Position numbers and translations under genes: made by a program. A stretch of 64,000 nt of DNA from Verrucomicrobiota bacterium (GTDB taxonomy: Bacteria; Verrucomicrobiota; Verrucomicrobiia; Limisphaerales; UBA8199). Of this stretch, positions 44,156 to 52,920 are shown one piece after another (position 1 is the first letter of the stretch; each line of letters opens with the position of its first letter). Where the stretch lies: NCBI GenBank assembly GCA_012517205.1, contig JAAYVL010000088.1, forward strand, positions 1 through 64,000. Direction: 5' to 3'. A model generated the notes under the pieces. That model had not been told where the DNA came from and did no database searches. It saw only the letters and a program-made list of their open reading frames with translations.

Positions 44156-46378
44156 TCAAACCTCCTGCTGAAACCGTTGCGGAACATAGCTCCGGTTTTT
44201 ATTCAGCACCGCGTTAACGTTCGCTTTGGATTCAGCGAGCATGGCGGCGGCGCGCCGGGCCGCCTCACTTTGAGTCTTCTCGGACTCGAGCACCAGCAGC
44301 ACCGTATCCATGAACCCCGCCAGCCGCGGGGTCACGCTAACCTGGCTGACCGGAGGCATGTCGAAAATGATGTAGTCGTAGTCGCTGGCCTTGAGCTTGG
44401 GCACCAGGCTGCCAAAGCGCCGCGGCAAAACGCGCGGCAGCAGGCCGCTTTTTCCGCCTTCCGCGACCGCGTAGAGATTCTCCTGCACCATTGTATTATC
44501 GCGCGTCTCATTGCCCAGCGCCTCGGCGAGGCCCAGCCCGGGTTTGCCCTTGAAGAAGGGGTGGGCCGCCCCCTGTCCGGCGGTCATATCCACCAGCAGC
44601 ACGTTCCCATCCCCGGTTTCGGATAAGCTGGCCGCCAGACCCGCGGCAATCGTTGTGACCCCCACGCCTTTCGCACAACCCGTGACCGCAATCATCTTGG
44701 GCTTGTGCGTAAGATTGCGCACCTCGAAGAAGGTCACCAGCCGGTCGCGCAGGGCCTCGTAGTAGGAAACCAGGCCGTTCGCCTGGTAAGGCACCACTCC
44801 GGCTTTCTGGTCAACTGCCGCTTTTTCGTCCGCCCCGCCGCTTTCCGGCGAGCCGGCGGCCGGCGCCGGCGACGGCAGCAACGGCTGGCGGCTATTTCGC
44901 CGCATCTTAGGAATCGTCAGGAAGAGCGGAAGCCGCAGGCGCGTTTCCACTTCAATGGGACGGCGGACGGTCCGATCCAGGACCAGCTCGATCAGGAACG
45001 CCAGCGCAAACCCGGCAACCACGCCGCCGAGGGCGATCAGGCCGAGCATCTGAACCAACTGCCGCGATTCCCGAAACGCCGGGCTGGGCGCCTGCGCCAC
45101 GCCGATGTTCGACATGCGGCCGGCACTCAAAGTCTCGTCAAACCGCGCCTGCTCCAGGCTGGTGGAGAAGTGGCGATACTTGGCTTCCTCCAGCTCCTTT
45201 TTTCGCTGCAACTCGACGATGCCGGGCTCGAGTTCGTTCACCGCCTTGGCTTCGGCGGTCAACTGGTCCATTTGCGAATTGAGCACCTTGATCTTGGTCT
45301 GCAGCGCCGCAATCGAGATGCGCGCCCGTTCCTCCAGGAAATCGCCAACCGCCTCGCCGGGCTTGGCGGAGGGCGGCTGCAGCCGCGCCAGCCGCGGATA
45401 ATCCGCTTCCAGCTTCTGCCGCGTCTGTTCCAGCGCGGCGATTTGCTCGCGGATGCCCCGCACCATCGCGTTCTCTTCCGTGTACTGGGTCAGCAGCCCC
45501 TGCTCCTGTTTGCGAAACGAATCCAGGCGCGCGACGATGTTCCGATACGACTCCAGCTTTTCGGGCGGAACTTCGGCGTCGGGCGCCGCGGCGGAGGCTT
45601 CCGGCTTTTTCGGCAGCAGCTTCTGGTGCTCCTCGAGCACCGCCTGCTGCTGGGCCAATTCGGCCTGGGTGTTGAACAGTTCCTGCCGGATTTTTGCGAG
45701 CGACTCGCTATAGGCCTTCTTCATCTCCTCGAGCGGCACCACGCCAATGTTGGTCCTGGCTTTGCGCAAGTCCTGCTCGGTTTGGGCCAGTTGTGAGCGC
45801 AACGCGTCGGTCTGCTGGGTCAACACATCATCAAAACCGCCCATGCTCCGGTGGATTTGAACGTGCTTGCGAAGGTAGGCCTCGATGATCTGCGTCAGCA
45901 CCGGTTGCACAACCTCCCGGTTGGGATTCTGAAAGACAATCCGCAGGACGTTGCTGCGGCGGGGAACCTCAACCTTCAGATTCTGCTGCAGCAAAACGGC
46001 GGCCTGGTACTTGTTCGTGTTGGCCGGGCCGGCCCCGAGGATTTTCCCCGCCCCAATGATGTCCACCACTTGCGTCGCCAGGTCCAGGCTTTGGAGCACC
46101 TCAACCTCCGAATTGATGATGTTGTCCCCCCGCGGATCGGGGTTCTTGATCTGGGGATCCCCCGCTATCCCGCTGGGCATGCTGGACTCGACCACGTAGC
46201 GGATGAGCAGCTTGGCTTCCGAAACATACATGGGCGGCGAGGTGACATAAACCACCGCGGCCACCGCGAGTCCCAGCACGGAAAAGCTGAGGATCTTCCA
46301 CTTATGCCGAAAGATGATGTAGTAAATATCCGCCAGGGTTAGCCCGGTCGAATGCTGCAGCCGTTCGTGCGTTTGCAT
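44156..46378 (-). CDS. Wzc-like polysaccharide co-polymerase / degenerate BY-kinase
   Basis: 740 aa. Wzz-type chain-length domain: TM1 at about 28-46, periplasmic part with long coiled coils (180-260, 290-430), TM2 at about 443-468. Then a cytoplasmic P-loop domain: Walker A GCAKGVGVTTIA (568-579), Walker A' region LLVDMTAG (594-601) and Walker B YIIFDMPPV (669-677). Canonical BY-kinases have DxD in Walker A' and a C-terminal Tyr cluster. Here A' reads DMT and the tail (NKNRSYVPQRFQQEV) holds a single Tyr, so tyrosine autophosphorylation may be lost. Role: control of polymer length together with the export lipoprotein at 48737-49426. Confidence 0.88.
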   Translation of the reverse strand: MQTHERLQHSTGLTLADIYYIIFRHKWKILSFSVLGLAVAAVVYVTSPPMYVSEAKLLIRYVVESSMPSGIAGDPQIKNPDPRGDNIINSEVEVLQSLDLATQVVDIIGAGKILGAGPANTNKYQAAVLLQQNLKVEVPRRSNVLRIVFQNPNREVVQPVLTQIIEAYLRKHVQIHRSMGGFDDVLTQQTDALRSQLAQTEQDLRKARTNIGVVPLEEMKKAYSESLAKIRQELFNTQAELAQQQAVLEEHQKLLPKKPEASAAAPDAEVPPEKLESYRNIVARLDSFRKQEQGLLTQYTEENAMVRGIREQIAALEQTRQKLEADYPRLARLQPPSAKPGEAVGDFLEERARISIAALQTKIKVLNSQMDQLTAEAKAVNELEPGIVELQRKKELEEAKYRHFSTSLEQARFDETLSAGRMSNIGVAQAPSPAFRESRQLVQMLGLIALGGVVAGFALAFLIELVLDRTVRRPIEVETRLRLPLFLTIPKMRRNSRQPLLPSPAPAAGSPESGGADEKAAVDQKAGVVPYQANGLVSYYEALRDRLVTFFEVRNLTHKPKMIAVTGCAKGVGVTTIAAGLAASLSETGDGNVLLVDMTAGQGAAHPFFKGKPGLGLAEALGNETRDNTMVQENLYAVAEGGKSGLLPRVLPRRFGSLVPKLKASDYDYIIFDMPPVSQVSVTPRLAGFMDTVLLVLESEKTQSEAARRAAAMLAESKANVNAVLNKNRSYVPQRFQQEV

Positions 46379-46459
46379 AAATTATCGTCGTTCTATTCGG
46401 GCGCTTCGTCAGGTAATTCGTCTTTCCCGGCGGGCCCATACGCCCGGAAAGTTGGACGG

Positions 46460-47602
46460 TCAGGCGACATGGCGATATAACAGCGCCCCCAGCAGCCGCG
46501 ACAGGCTCAACGGCAGCGCGCCAAAAACCCGGTTATGCCACCCCACCGTCTCGTCATGCCCCGGCACAAACGCGTTCTTCCGCAGATCGTACCGGTAGTA
46601 AGGAATCGGGTATTCCCGCGCCCCCCAGCCCCGCTTGAAGCGGAGCAACCCTTCGTTGGCCGGCGAAGTCCGGCCCATATACAGCTTCCGGCAGCCCCGG
46701 GCGGCATAATGCCGGATGCCCTCCCAGATCACCAAATCATTGCCGCGCAGCCGGAGCGTCCGCTCATCGGAAGCCCCAAACTTGTAGAGCGCCGTTGCCC
46801 CCTTCTGAAAAAAGACGGCGCCGGCAATGTAGCGCGCGCCGGCGCGCGCCAGCACCACAATGCCATCCCCGTGATCCAGGATGCGCTCCTGCACCTGCAG
46901 GAAGAACCGCAGCGGCTGAGGCGGCAAACCATGCTTGCGCCGCGTCCGGCAGTGCAGCGCGTAAAATTGCCGGATTCCCCGGACGTCACTCCGAAACTCA
47001 ACCGTGACGCCCTCGTGTTGCGCCTTGCGCACCGCGCGCCGCGTCGCTGACTTCAGGGCCGCAAACAACTCCGGCTCCTCCCCGGCCAGGGAAAGCTCGT
47101 GCCCATAATACTGCTGCGCCGGCGGAGCCGCGGCCAGAAACGGCTGCCCGCCCCGCAATTCCAAATACTTCCAGCGCCGGCTCCGGCCATGCGCCACGGC
47201 CGCGTCAAACAGTTGCCGAAAAGCCGCCGCATCGGCCGCCAGCGGATCGCAATAATCGGTAAAGGGCAGCGAAATGCCCCGGCGTCCCGTCAGCCAGCTA
47301 TCCACCTCCATCACCGGCAGCAGCGCCTCGAGCCTGCCCCCGGTTTGCTCCGCAAAATACTCCGGCGCGTAGCCGTAGGTCTGCGCCAGCACCAGCGCCC
47401 AGCCCTTGCCCGGAAAGAAAGCGTCCGGAGCCACGGCGGCCAGCTTGTCATTCCACCGCTCATCCCGAATGGGATTCAGCCGTTGCACCACTCTACCGTG
47501 GGCCAGCAAGGCCCCCCGGGCAAGTATTTCCACCGGCGCCGGCGATTCAAAAGGGAAGACAGACCGGCCCGGCGCGCTCACCTGGCTAAAACTCGCGCTC
47601 AT
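46460..47602 (-). CDS. FemAB-family protein, PEP-CTERM/EPS-associated
   Basis: 380 aa from the ATG at 47602; upstream of it the frame is open but reads as low-complexity Gly/Ala without a start. FemAB-like features: DKLAAVAPDAFFPGKGWALVLAQTYGYAPEYFAE (substrate pocket), RGISLPFTDYCDPLA, KSATRRAVRKAQHEGVTVEFR, ARYIAGAVFFQKGATALYKFGASDERTLRLRGNDLVIWEGIRHYAARGCRKLYMGRTS, then FKRGWGAREYPIPYYRYDL. This pattern corresponds to the FemAB proteins that accompany exosortase/EPS loci (TIGR03019-like). Likely transfers an acyl or aminoacyl group. Lies between wzc and the NusG-like gene. Confidence 0.85.
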   Translation of the reverse strand: MSASFSQVSAPGRSVFPFESPAPVEILARGALLAHGRVVQRLNPIRDERWNDKLAAVAPDAFFPGKGWALVLAQTYGYAPEYFAEQTGGRLEALLPVMEVDSWLTGRRGISLPFTDYCDPLAADAAAFRQLFDAAVAHGRSRRWKYLELRGGQPFLAAAPPAQQYYGHELSLAGEEPELFAALKSATRRAVRKAQHEGVTVEFRSDVRGIRQFYALHCRTRRKHGLPPQPLRFFLQVQERILDHGDGIVVLARAGARYIAGAVFFQKGATALYKFGASDERTLRLRGNDLVIWEGIRHYAARGCRKLYMGRTSPANEGLLRFKRGWGAREYPIPYYRYDLRKNAFVPGHDETVGWHNRVFGALPLSLSRLLGALLYRHVA

Positions 47603-47820
47603 CGGGCCGCCGTACCCCCGGTTGCACCGCCCGCCGGAATGCGGGCAAAGCTCCGCACTTGGTGTTTCGCAGACTCTCTGCGCCACCTTCCAGCCGGCTC
47701 CCGGAGTCCTCCGGAAGCTTGCTTTAATCTTTTCACGATTACCGATCGGCAGGCGACCCTTCGCCTGCGGGCCCCCGGAGCGTCCACCGCGAGCTCCAAC
47801 ATCCGCAAACACCAGGCCAA

Positions 47821-48465
47821 TTATGCCCGGGCCAGCTCCGGCAGCCACTCCGCCACCGAGTCCCGCGGCAGGCTCACCTGGCGGCGGTCCATTTCCACCG
47901 GCGTGGGCCGCCCCAGAATCTCCAGCAGGATTTGCACCCGGCGCCGGGCGGGCCAGCTTTGCAGCACCAGGGCCTGCATTCCCATAAAAGCGCCGCGCGT
48001 CACCGTCACCTCGTCGCCCGGCCGCGGGTCCTTCCGCAACGGCAGAAGCTCCTCGGCGCCAAAACACCGCCGCAAATCCTCCAGCACCTCGGCCGGCACT
48101 TGCGGAATGCGCCCGCCGAAGCTCACCAGCCCGCTAATCCCCGAAATGTGGCGAATCTGCCCGATATGCTCATCCAGGAAACACCGCACAAAAACATAGC
48201 CGGGAAAAACCGGTTCCGTAATCCGCTTGACCACCCCGCGAATCGTCGTCTGCTCCGAGCGCAACCTGGGGCTGAAAACCTCCAATCCCAGGCGGTGGCG
48301 CAGCCCGGCCGCCGCAATATGATCCTGTTTGGGCTTGGTTTTGGCACAATACCACCCCCATCCCCCTCCCCACGGCGCGCCCGCCGCGCCCGGCCCCCAC
48401 CCCGGAGCCACGGCGCCAGCCGACACCCGGTGGGCACTGAAACTCTGTTCGGCTTTAATGATCAT
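47821..48465 (-). CDS. NusG/RfaH-like specialised transcription antiterminator
   Basis: 214 aa. NGN domain from about residue 36: GWGWYCAKTKPKQDHIAAAGL, LEVFSPRLRSEQTT, RITEPVFPGYVFVRCFLDEH. KOW motif at about 148-170: PRPGDEVTVTRGAFMGMQALV. Length and position second in an EPS operon fit the RfaH/UpxY/LoaP group, which load onto RNA polymerase at the start of long polysaccharide operons and suppress termination. A 38-kb one-strand cluster downstream would need this. No ops-like element was recognised in the leader. The first 35 residues are Gly/Ala-rich and the start could be later. Confidence 0.85.
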   Translation of the reverse strand: MIIKAEQSFSAHRVSAGAVAPGWGPGAAGAPWGGGWGWYCAKTKPKQDHIAAAGLRHRLGLEVFSPRLRSEQTTIRGVVKRITEPVFPGYVFVRCFLDEHIGQIRHISGISGLVSFGGRIPQVPAEVLEDLRRCFGAEELLPLRKDPRPGDEVTVTRGAFMGMQALVLQSWPARRRVQILLEILGRPTPVEMDRRQVSLPRDSVAEWLPELARA

Positions 48466-48736
48466 GCCTCAACCACTATTTTGACTGATAACCATTTTCC
48501 CACTGCGCTGTTGAGGGGTCAACCATCCATGCCGGGAACCTTCACGGACAGCCTGACCGTAGATATACGGAAAACGCTGCAAAACACGATATCCCCGACA
48601 ATTTCAAGGATATCCGCCGCGTCAGCCGCAAACCGTTCCCCGGCCCGCGTCGCTCAAGACCGCGCCAACGAAACCGATCCCAACCGGAAGAAAGAAGCAT
48701 GACAACGGGGTAGCAGGCGGGATGCCACCCCGCGGC

Positions 48737-49426
48737 TCAGAACCACGTAAACCGTTCCCGCACAAAGACAATATCGGACGGCTGCAGGTAAAACGACTCG
48801 CCACCCTGTCCCTGCAAATGCCGCTTCAAATTCAAATGATATTGCTCCTCGCGCTCGCCCTGGCGCCGAATTACGGTCACGTCTTTCAGATTCGCCTTCG
48901 CGTAATCCACCCCCGCATCAATCACGGCCTCCAGGACCGTCACCGGGCGGTCAAACGCGATCCGACCGGGACGCGCCACCGCGCCCGTCACAAACACGAA
49001 ATAGGCGGAGGACTCCAATGCCACATTCACCTCTTTGGTCACCAACTGCGGCGCATAGAGTTTGACCAGTTCCTTCTCCAAATCGGTCGGGCTCATCCCG
49101 GCGGCCTTGCACTCGCCCACCAGTGGCAGCGACAGCTTGCCGTCGCGCCGAATCTGTTGAATCGTATTCAGGTTGGGAGACCCCGGAAAGGTGATCCGCA
49201 CCGTGTCCCCCTCCCGCAGCATCAACGACTCCGCCGTGGGAGACGCCGAGGGCGAAGCCGGAGACGCCGCCACGGCGCCCGACGGCGAAATCTCCGCAAA
49301 ATTAGCCGATTGCTTCGCTCCCGGCCCCTGGCAACCCGCCAGCAAAACCACCAGCAACAGGCTCAAACCGCCAACCCACATCCGGCCCGCGATTCCATCC
49401 CAAACTGACTCGTTAAGCTTTTTCAT
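48737..49426 (-). CDS. Polysaccharide export outer-membrane lipoprotein (Wza-like)
   Basis: 229 aa from the ATG at 49426, which has AGGTGG a few nt upstream and gives a basic start (MKKLNESVWDG). Lipoprotein signal: LSLLLVVLLAGCQG, lipid-modified Cys at about 32. Then an Ala/Ser/Pro-rich linker. The polysaccharide biosynthesis/export (PES) domain follows: LREGDTVRITFPGSPNLNTIQQIRRDGKLSLPLVGECKAAGMSPTDLEKELVKLYAPQL, then an SLBB-like part (FVFVTGAVARPGRIAFDRPVTVLEAVIDAGV ... LQPSDIVFVRERF). First gene of the EPS cluster; together with Wzc it spans the envelope. Shorter than E. coli Wza, as usual for this group. Confidence 0.9.
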   Translation of the reverse strand: MKKLNESVWDGIAGRMWVGGLSLLLVVLLAGCQGPGAKQSANFAEISPSGAVAASPASPSASPTAESLMLREGDTVRITFPGSPNLNTIQQIRRDGKLSLPLVGECKAAGMSPTDLEKELVKLYAPQLVTKEVNVALESSAYFVFVTGAVARPGRIAFDRPVTVLEAVIDAGVDYAKANLKDVTVIRRQGEREEQYHLNLKRHLQGQGGESFYLQPSDIVFVRERFTWF

Positions 49427-49505
49427 AGGAAGTTCCACCTTTTCAGGGATTGTTGCACACATGTACGACCATTATTCGTTTTCTTTAATTCACCGCTCAG
49501 CAGGA

Positions 49506-49533
49506 AAAATACCGCGTCCCCGCGAAAAGACAA
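49506..49533 (-). promoter_or_regulatory. Candidate sigma-70-type promoter of the EPS cluster
   Basis: Read on the minus strand, TTGTCT and TATTTT are separated by 16 nt, a four-of-six match to each box. It would give a leader of about 70 nt to the ATG at 49426. No sigma-54 motif was found in this leader. By-eye motif only. Confidence 0.35.
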
Positions 49534-50009
49534 GCTGAACCTGCCTTTTTCCTGAACACGCCCGCACGGCCTCCGGCCAACGAAAGCTACTCTCCCGCAT
49601 CGGCCGGCCCGACGCGCAATTCCACTGATTACGGCAGTTTTTGCGAGCAATTCCAACGCCAAGCCTCTCACGCAGCCGCGCCTTTGCCCGGGGCTGGATG
49701 ACTTCAAGTCCGGAAACTGCGTTTGGAGAACTATCGCGCGGCGACTGGCGGACGGAAAATCGAGGCCAAGGCACCGGAGCGGAGCCAGTGAGCCGGGCGA
49801 GGGAGGGAAAACCCGAAAGACGCGAAATAGCGCGATCGCCTCATCCATTCCGTTCAACTTCACCCACCAAACGCTTCATTGGGGCCACGTCCCGGACGGC
49901 CATGCCCGCCCCGATGCCGATGGTACGATGGCCCTTGCGCGGCCTGCCCAACGGAACCCCTCCAAATAAGCCAGCCGCGACGCCAAAAGCCCCCCAAACG
50001 CTTACCTTT

Positions 50010-50506
50010 CCTTGAAAAACCACTCCCGTCCAGCCTTGGATTTATAACTAACTGTTTTTACGCAACTTATCCTTTTCCCCACCGTTCCGCCTCATCGTCT
50101 CGGCCTTTCCAAGCCCCTCTTCCCATTATCCAGATACCGTGGATATACCCTGTCCATAGGCCGTGTACAAGGGGTGTACAAGGGATGCCCATCGGGTGTA
50201 CCAGCTAAAATCCTATGGACTCCCGGTGAGCATCCCTTGTACACCCCTTGTACACGGCCCGAAGGCAGGGTAAATCCAAGGGATGTTTCGGATGCGCCGA
50301 AGGCGGCAGGGTTCAGGTTTTGGCCTTATTTTGCCCCTCTTTATGCCTAAATCCTTGATTTTACCAGCGAAAGGCTCGGGATTCAGCAGCCATACTCTCG
50401 GATTCGCTAAACCAAGGGTTCGTCGAGGCTGCCGCTTGGGCGATCAAGCCCGCCCAGGATACGATGAAACGAGGGCGGACGGTTGAACTCCCCAACTAAA
50501 CCGTTC
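50010..50506 (+). repeat. Interspersed repeat family R1, copy 3
   Basis: About 497 bp. It starts at CCTTGAAAAACCACTCCCG; the left 200 bp of copies 1 and 2 are not recognisable here. It continues TAACTAACTGTTTTTACG, ATATACCCTGTCC, the hairpin 50163-50255, GGCAGGGTAAATCCAAGGG, TTGATTTTACCAGCGAAAG, GGATTCAGCAGCCAT, GGTTCGTCGAGGCT and the right-end block GCGGACGGTTGAACTCCCCA. Same orientation as copies 1 and 2 except inside the hairpin. It lies in the divergent spacer between the EPS leader and rarA. The rest of 49534-50009 and 50507-50712 has no supportable gene. Confidence 0.72.
50163..50255. repeat. 93-nt TGTACA hairpin cassette, copy 3, inverted inside
   Basis: Same outer arms as copies 1 and 2, but the inner markers and loop are swapped. 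The left inner arm reads GGATGCCCATCGG, which is the reverse complement of copy 2's right inner arm. The right one reads CCGGTGAGCATCC. The loop reads TGTACCAGCTAAAATCC, the reverse complement of the copy 1 loop. The flanks outside the arms keep the copy 1/2 orientation. Confidence 0.9.
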
Positions 50507-50712
50507 TGCCCCCGGGATGTGGCTGCGCGAACCCAGTCCCCCTGCAAAACCTCTGAAGCGGCAAACTCTTATCCCGTCCCGAAAAACACCTCCCCCCGCT
50601 CTTTCCCGGGACAATGAGTGCCTCAATTCGGGACAACCTTGAGGCGTGCCGAAGCCGGGGCCGGGCCTTTTTTGGTTTGGGCAAGGCGGACGCGGGCTGA
50701 TATGGTGACGGC

Positions 50713-52098
50713 ATGTCGCGGGATGATTTGTTTTCCACCGCGCCCGGGGCGGCCCCGGCGGACGCGGGCGCGCCGGAATCCGGCGCCGAACGGCATCAAC
50801 CGCTGGCGGCCCGGATGCGCCCCCGCGACCTGGGCGAGTTCGTCGGCCAGGCGCACATCCTGGGGCCGGGGCAACTGCTGCGCCGCGCCATTGAGGCGGA
50901 TCGCATCCAATCGCTGATCTTCTACGGCCCGCCGGGCACCGGCAAGACGTCTTTGGCGCAGATTATCGCCCGCCAGACCCGCAATAAGTTCGAGCGGTTG
51001 AGCGGGGTTGAATCCAACGTCGCCGATATGCGCCGCGTGCTGGCCGCCGCCGCCAACCGGCTCGCCAACAAACACCAGTCCACGATCCTGTTCATTGATG
51101 AAATCCATCGCTTCAACAAGGCGCAACAGGATGTGCTCCTGCCGGATGTCGAGACCGGCGTCGTGCGGTTGATCGGCGCCACGACGCATAACCCCTTCTT
51201 TTTCGTCAACTCCCCGCTGGTCTCCCGCTCCCAGATCTTTGAGCTGCGGCCGCTGGCCGAAGCGGAGTTGCTGGAGCTGCTCCAGCGGGCCCTGGCGGAC
51301 CCGGAACGCGGGCTGGGCTACCTTAAAGTCCAGGCGGAGGAAGCGGCGCTGCGCCATCTGGCGAAGCTGTCCGACGGGGACGCGCGCAAGGCGTTGAACG
51401 CGCTAGAAATCGCCGTCCTCACCACGGCGCCGGAGGCGGACGGCGTCATCCGCCTCGACCTCGCGGTGGCGGAGCAAAGCATTCAGAAAAAGGCGGTGGT
51501 CTATGATGACGAGGATGCGCACTACGACACGATTTCGGCGTTCATCAAGTCCATGCGCGGGAGCGACCCCGACGCCACGCTGTACTGGCTGGCGAAGATG
51601 ATTCACGCCGGCGAGGACCCGCGCTTTATCGCGCGGCGGATCGTGATCCATGCCGCGGAGGATGTGGGGCTGGCGGACCCAATGGCGCTGGTGCTGGCCA
51701 ATGCCGCGTTTCAGGCGGCCGAGTTCATCGGCTGGCCGGAGGCGCGGATTCCGCTGGCCGAGGCGGCCATCTACATCGCCACGGCCCATAAGAGCAACCG
51801 CGCCCTCCTGGCGATTGACGCGGCGCTGGAAGACGTCGCCACCGGCCGCACGCTGGCGGTTCCCGAGCACTTGCGCGAGGCCGGCTACCGGGGCGCCCAG
51901 CGGCTGGGCCGCGGGGAGGGCTACCAGTACGCCCATGATCATCCAGGGCATTTCGTGGCGCAGGACTATCTCGGGGCGCATAAACGCTACTACGAACCGA
52001 CCGAGCAGGGAGTGGAAAAAAAGATCAAAGACCGGCTGGCCCACTGGCGGGCGCTGCAGGTCCAGGCGCAAGCCCGGGACCCGGAGGCAAAGGGCTGA
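50713..52098 (+). CDS. rarA: Replication-associated recombination protein A (RarA/MgsA)
   Basis: 461 aa AAA+ ATPase of the clamp-loader group. PLAARMRPRDLGEFVGQAHILGPG at 30-53 is the RarA/WRNIP1 N-terminal signature. Walker A YGPPGTGKTS (71-80), sensor-type FIDEIHRFNKAQQDVLLPDVE (Walker B), IGATTHNPFFFVNSPLVSRSQIFEL (sensor 1 and Arg finger region), and the family-specific C-terminal half (YDTISAFIKSMRGSDPDATLYWLAKMIHAGEDPRFIARR, AHDHPGHFVAQDYLG). It acts at stalled replication forks with SSB and RecQ partners. The 5-formyl-THF cyclo-ligase start is 7 nt downstream, so the two are probably co-transcribed. Confidence 0.95.
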   Translation: MSRDDLFSTAPGAAPADAGAPESGAERHQPLAARMRPRDLGEFVGQAHILGPGQLLRRAIEADRIQSLIFYGPPGTGKTSLAQIIARQTRNKFERLSGVESNVADMRRVLAAAANRLANKHQSTILFIDEIHRFNKAQQDVLLPDVETGVVRLIGATTHNPFFFVNSPLVSRSQIFELRPLAEAELLELLQRALADPERGLGYLKVQAEEAALRHLAKLSDGDARKALNALEIAVLTTAPEADGVIRLDLAVAEQSIQKKAVVYDDEDAHYDTISAFIKSMRGSDPDATLYWLAKMIHAGEDPRFIARRIVIHAAEDVGLADPMALVLANAAFQAAEFIGWPEARIPLAEAAIYIATAHKSNRALLAIDAALEDVATGRTLAVPEHLREAGYRGAQRLGRGEGYQYAHDHPGHFVAQDYLGAHKRYYEPTEQGVEKKIKDRLAHWRALQVQAQARDPEAKG

Positions 52099-52105
52099 CC
52101 CGGCG

Positions 52106-52708
52106 GTGAACTCCGCGCAGGCAATCCAGGAGGCGAAACAGGCGCTGCGGCGGCAAGTGCGCGCCGCGCTTGCCCGGCTTGGCCCGGAGGAACGCGCGGC
52201 GGGAGCGGCCCAGGCGCGCGCCCGCCTGGCGGCGCAGCCGCGGTGGCAAGCGGCCCAGTGGGTGCTCTTCTTCGCGCCCCTGCCGCAGGAGCTGGACGTG
52301 TGGCCGCTGCTGCCGGAGGCGCTGGCCGCCGGCAAAAACGTCGCCCTGCCCCGCTTCGCCGCCGCAACCCAAACCTACGAAGTCTGCGGGATTCAGGATG
52401 CCGCGGCGGACCTGATCGTGGGCCGCTTTGGCATTCGCGAGCCGGGCCCCCGCTGCGCCCGGCTGGCGGCGCGCCGGCTGGACCTGATCCTGGTCCCCGG
52501 GATTGCCTTTGACGTGCGCGGCGCGCGGCTGGGCCGGGGCAAGGGATACTACGACCGCCTGCTAAAGGAATGGCCCGGAACGACCTGCGGGGTGGGGTTT
52601 GATCTTCAACTGCGGAACGAAATCCCGTGCGAGCCGCACGACGCCCGCCTGGATTGCCTGCTCACGCCCACGCGCTGGATCGAACGGCCGCCGCTTTCGC
52701 CCGCGTAG
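52106..52708 (+). CDS. 5-formyltetrahydrofolate cyclo-ligase
   Basis: 200 aa from a GTG at 52106, 7 nt after the rarA stop. Family motifs: KQALRRQVRAALARL near the N-terminus, WVLFFAPLPQELDVWPLLPEALAAGKNVALPR, LDLILVPGIAFDVRGARLGRGKGYYDRLL (substrate and ATP-binding GRGKGYYDR at 143-151), and VGFDLQLRNEIPCEPHDARLDCLLT. It converts 5-formyl-THF with ATP into 5,10-methenyl-THF. Cytoplasmic housekeeping enzyme. The start is inferred from spacing, since the frame is open further upstream inside rarA. Confidence 0.9.
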   Translation: MNSAQAIQEAKQALRRQVRAALARLGPEERAAGAAQARARLAAQPRWQAAQWVLFFAPLPQELDVWPLLPEALAAGKNVALPRFAAATQTYEVCGIQDAAADLIVGRFGIREPGPRCARLAARRLDLILVPGIAFDVRGARLGRGKGYYDRLLKEWPGTTCGVGFDLQLRNEIPCEPHDARLDCLLTPTRWIERPPLSPA

Positions 52709-52740
52709 CGAACTCCCGGCGGCGGGGCGCCGGCACGGAG

Positions 52741-52920
52741 TTATCGGGGGTAAGGATTGTACATGCCGCCGGGCAGGCCGGTCTCCCAGCCTTGCGGGCG
52801 GTTCCACGGCGTCTCGGCGGCGTTTTCCGATTCCGTGGTGGCGCAGCCGCCGCCCACGACCGCCGCAAGGACAGCCAGCAGCAGCAGGCCCCAGCGCAAA
52901 CGCAAAATCGCGGCTTTCAC
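52741..52920 (-). CDS. Small lipoprotein, translationally coupled
   Basis: 59 aa. A GTG start at 52920 overlaps the TGA of the upstream coiled-coil gene (GTGA), so translation is probably coupled. Sequence: basic start VKAAILRLRWG, hydrophobic core LLLLAVLAAVVGGGC with a lipobox-like AVVGGGC (Cys at about 26), then a short polar mature part with ETPWNRPQGWETGLPGGMYN. The C-terminal Trp/Pro/Gly motif looks conserved-type rather than random. Function unknown; probably an envelope lipoprotein working with the neighbouring membrane coiled-coil protein. Confidence 0.65.
   Translation of the reverse strand: MKAAILRLRWGLLLLAVLAAVVGGGCATTESENAAETPWNRPQGWETGLPGGMYNPYPR

Noticed and set aside
49423-49863. 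Minus-strand frame of 146 codons upstream of the export lipoprotein gene
   Set aside because: No domain, no start context, Arg/Ser-rich composition, and it would overlap the likely EPS promoter.
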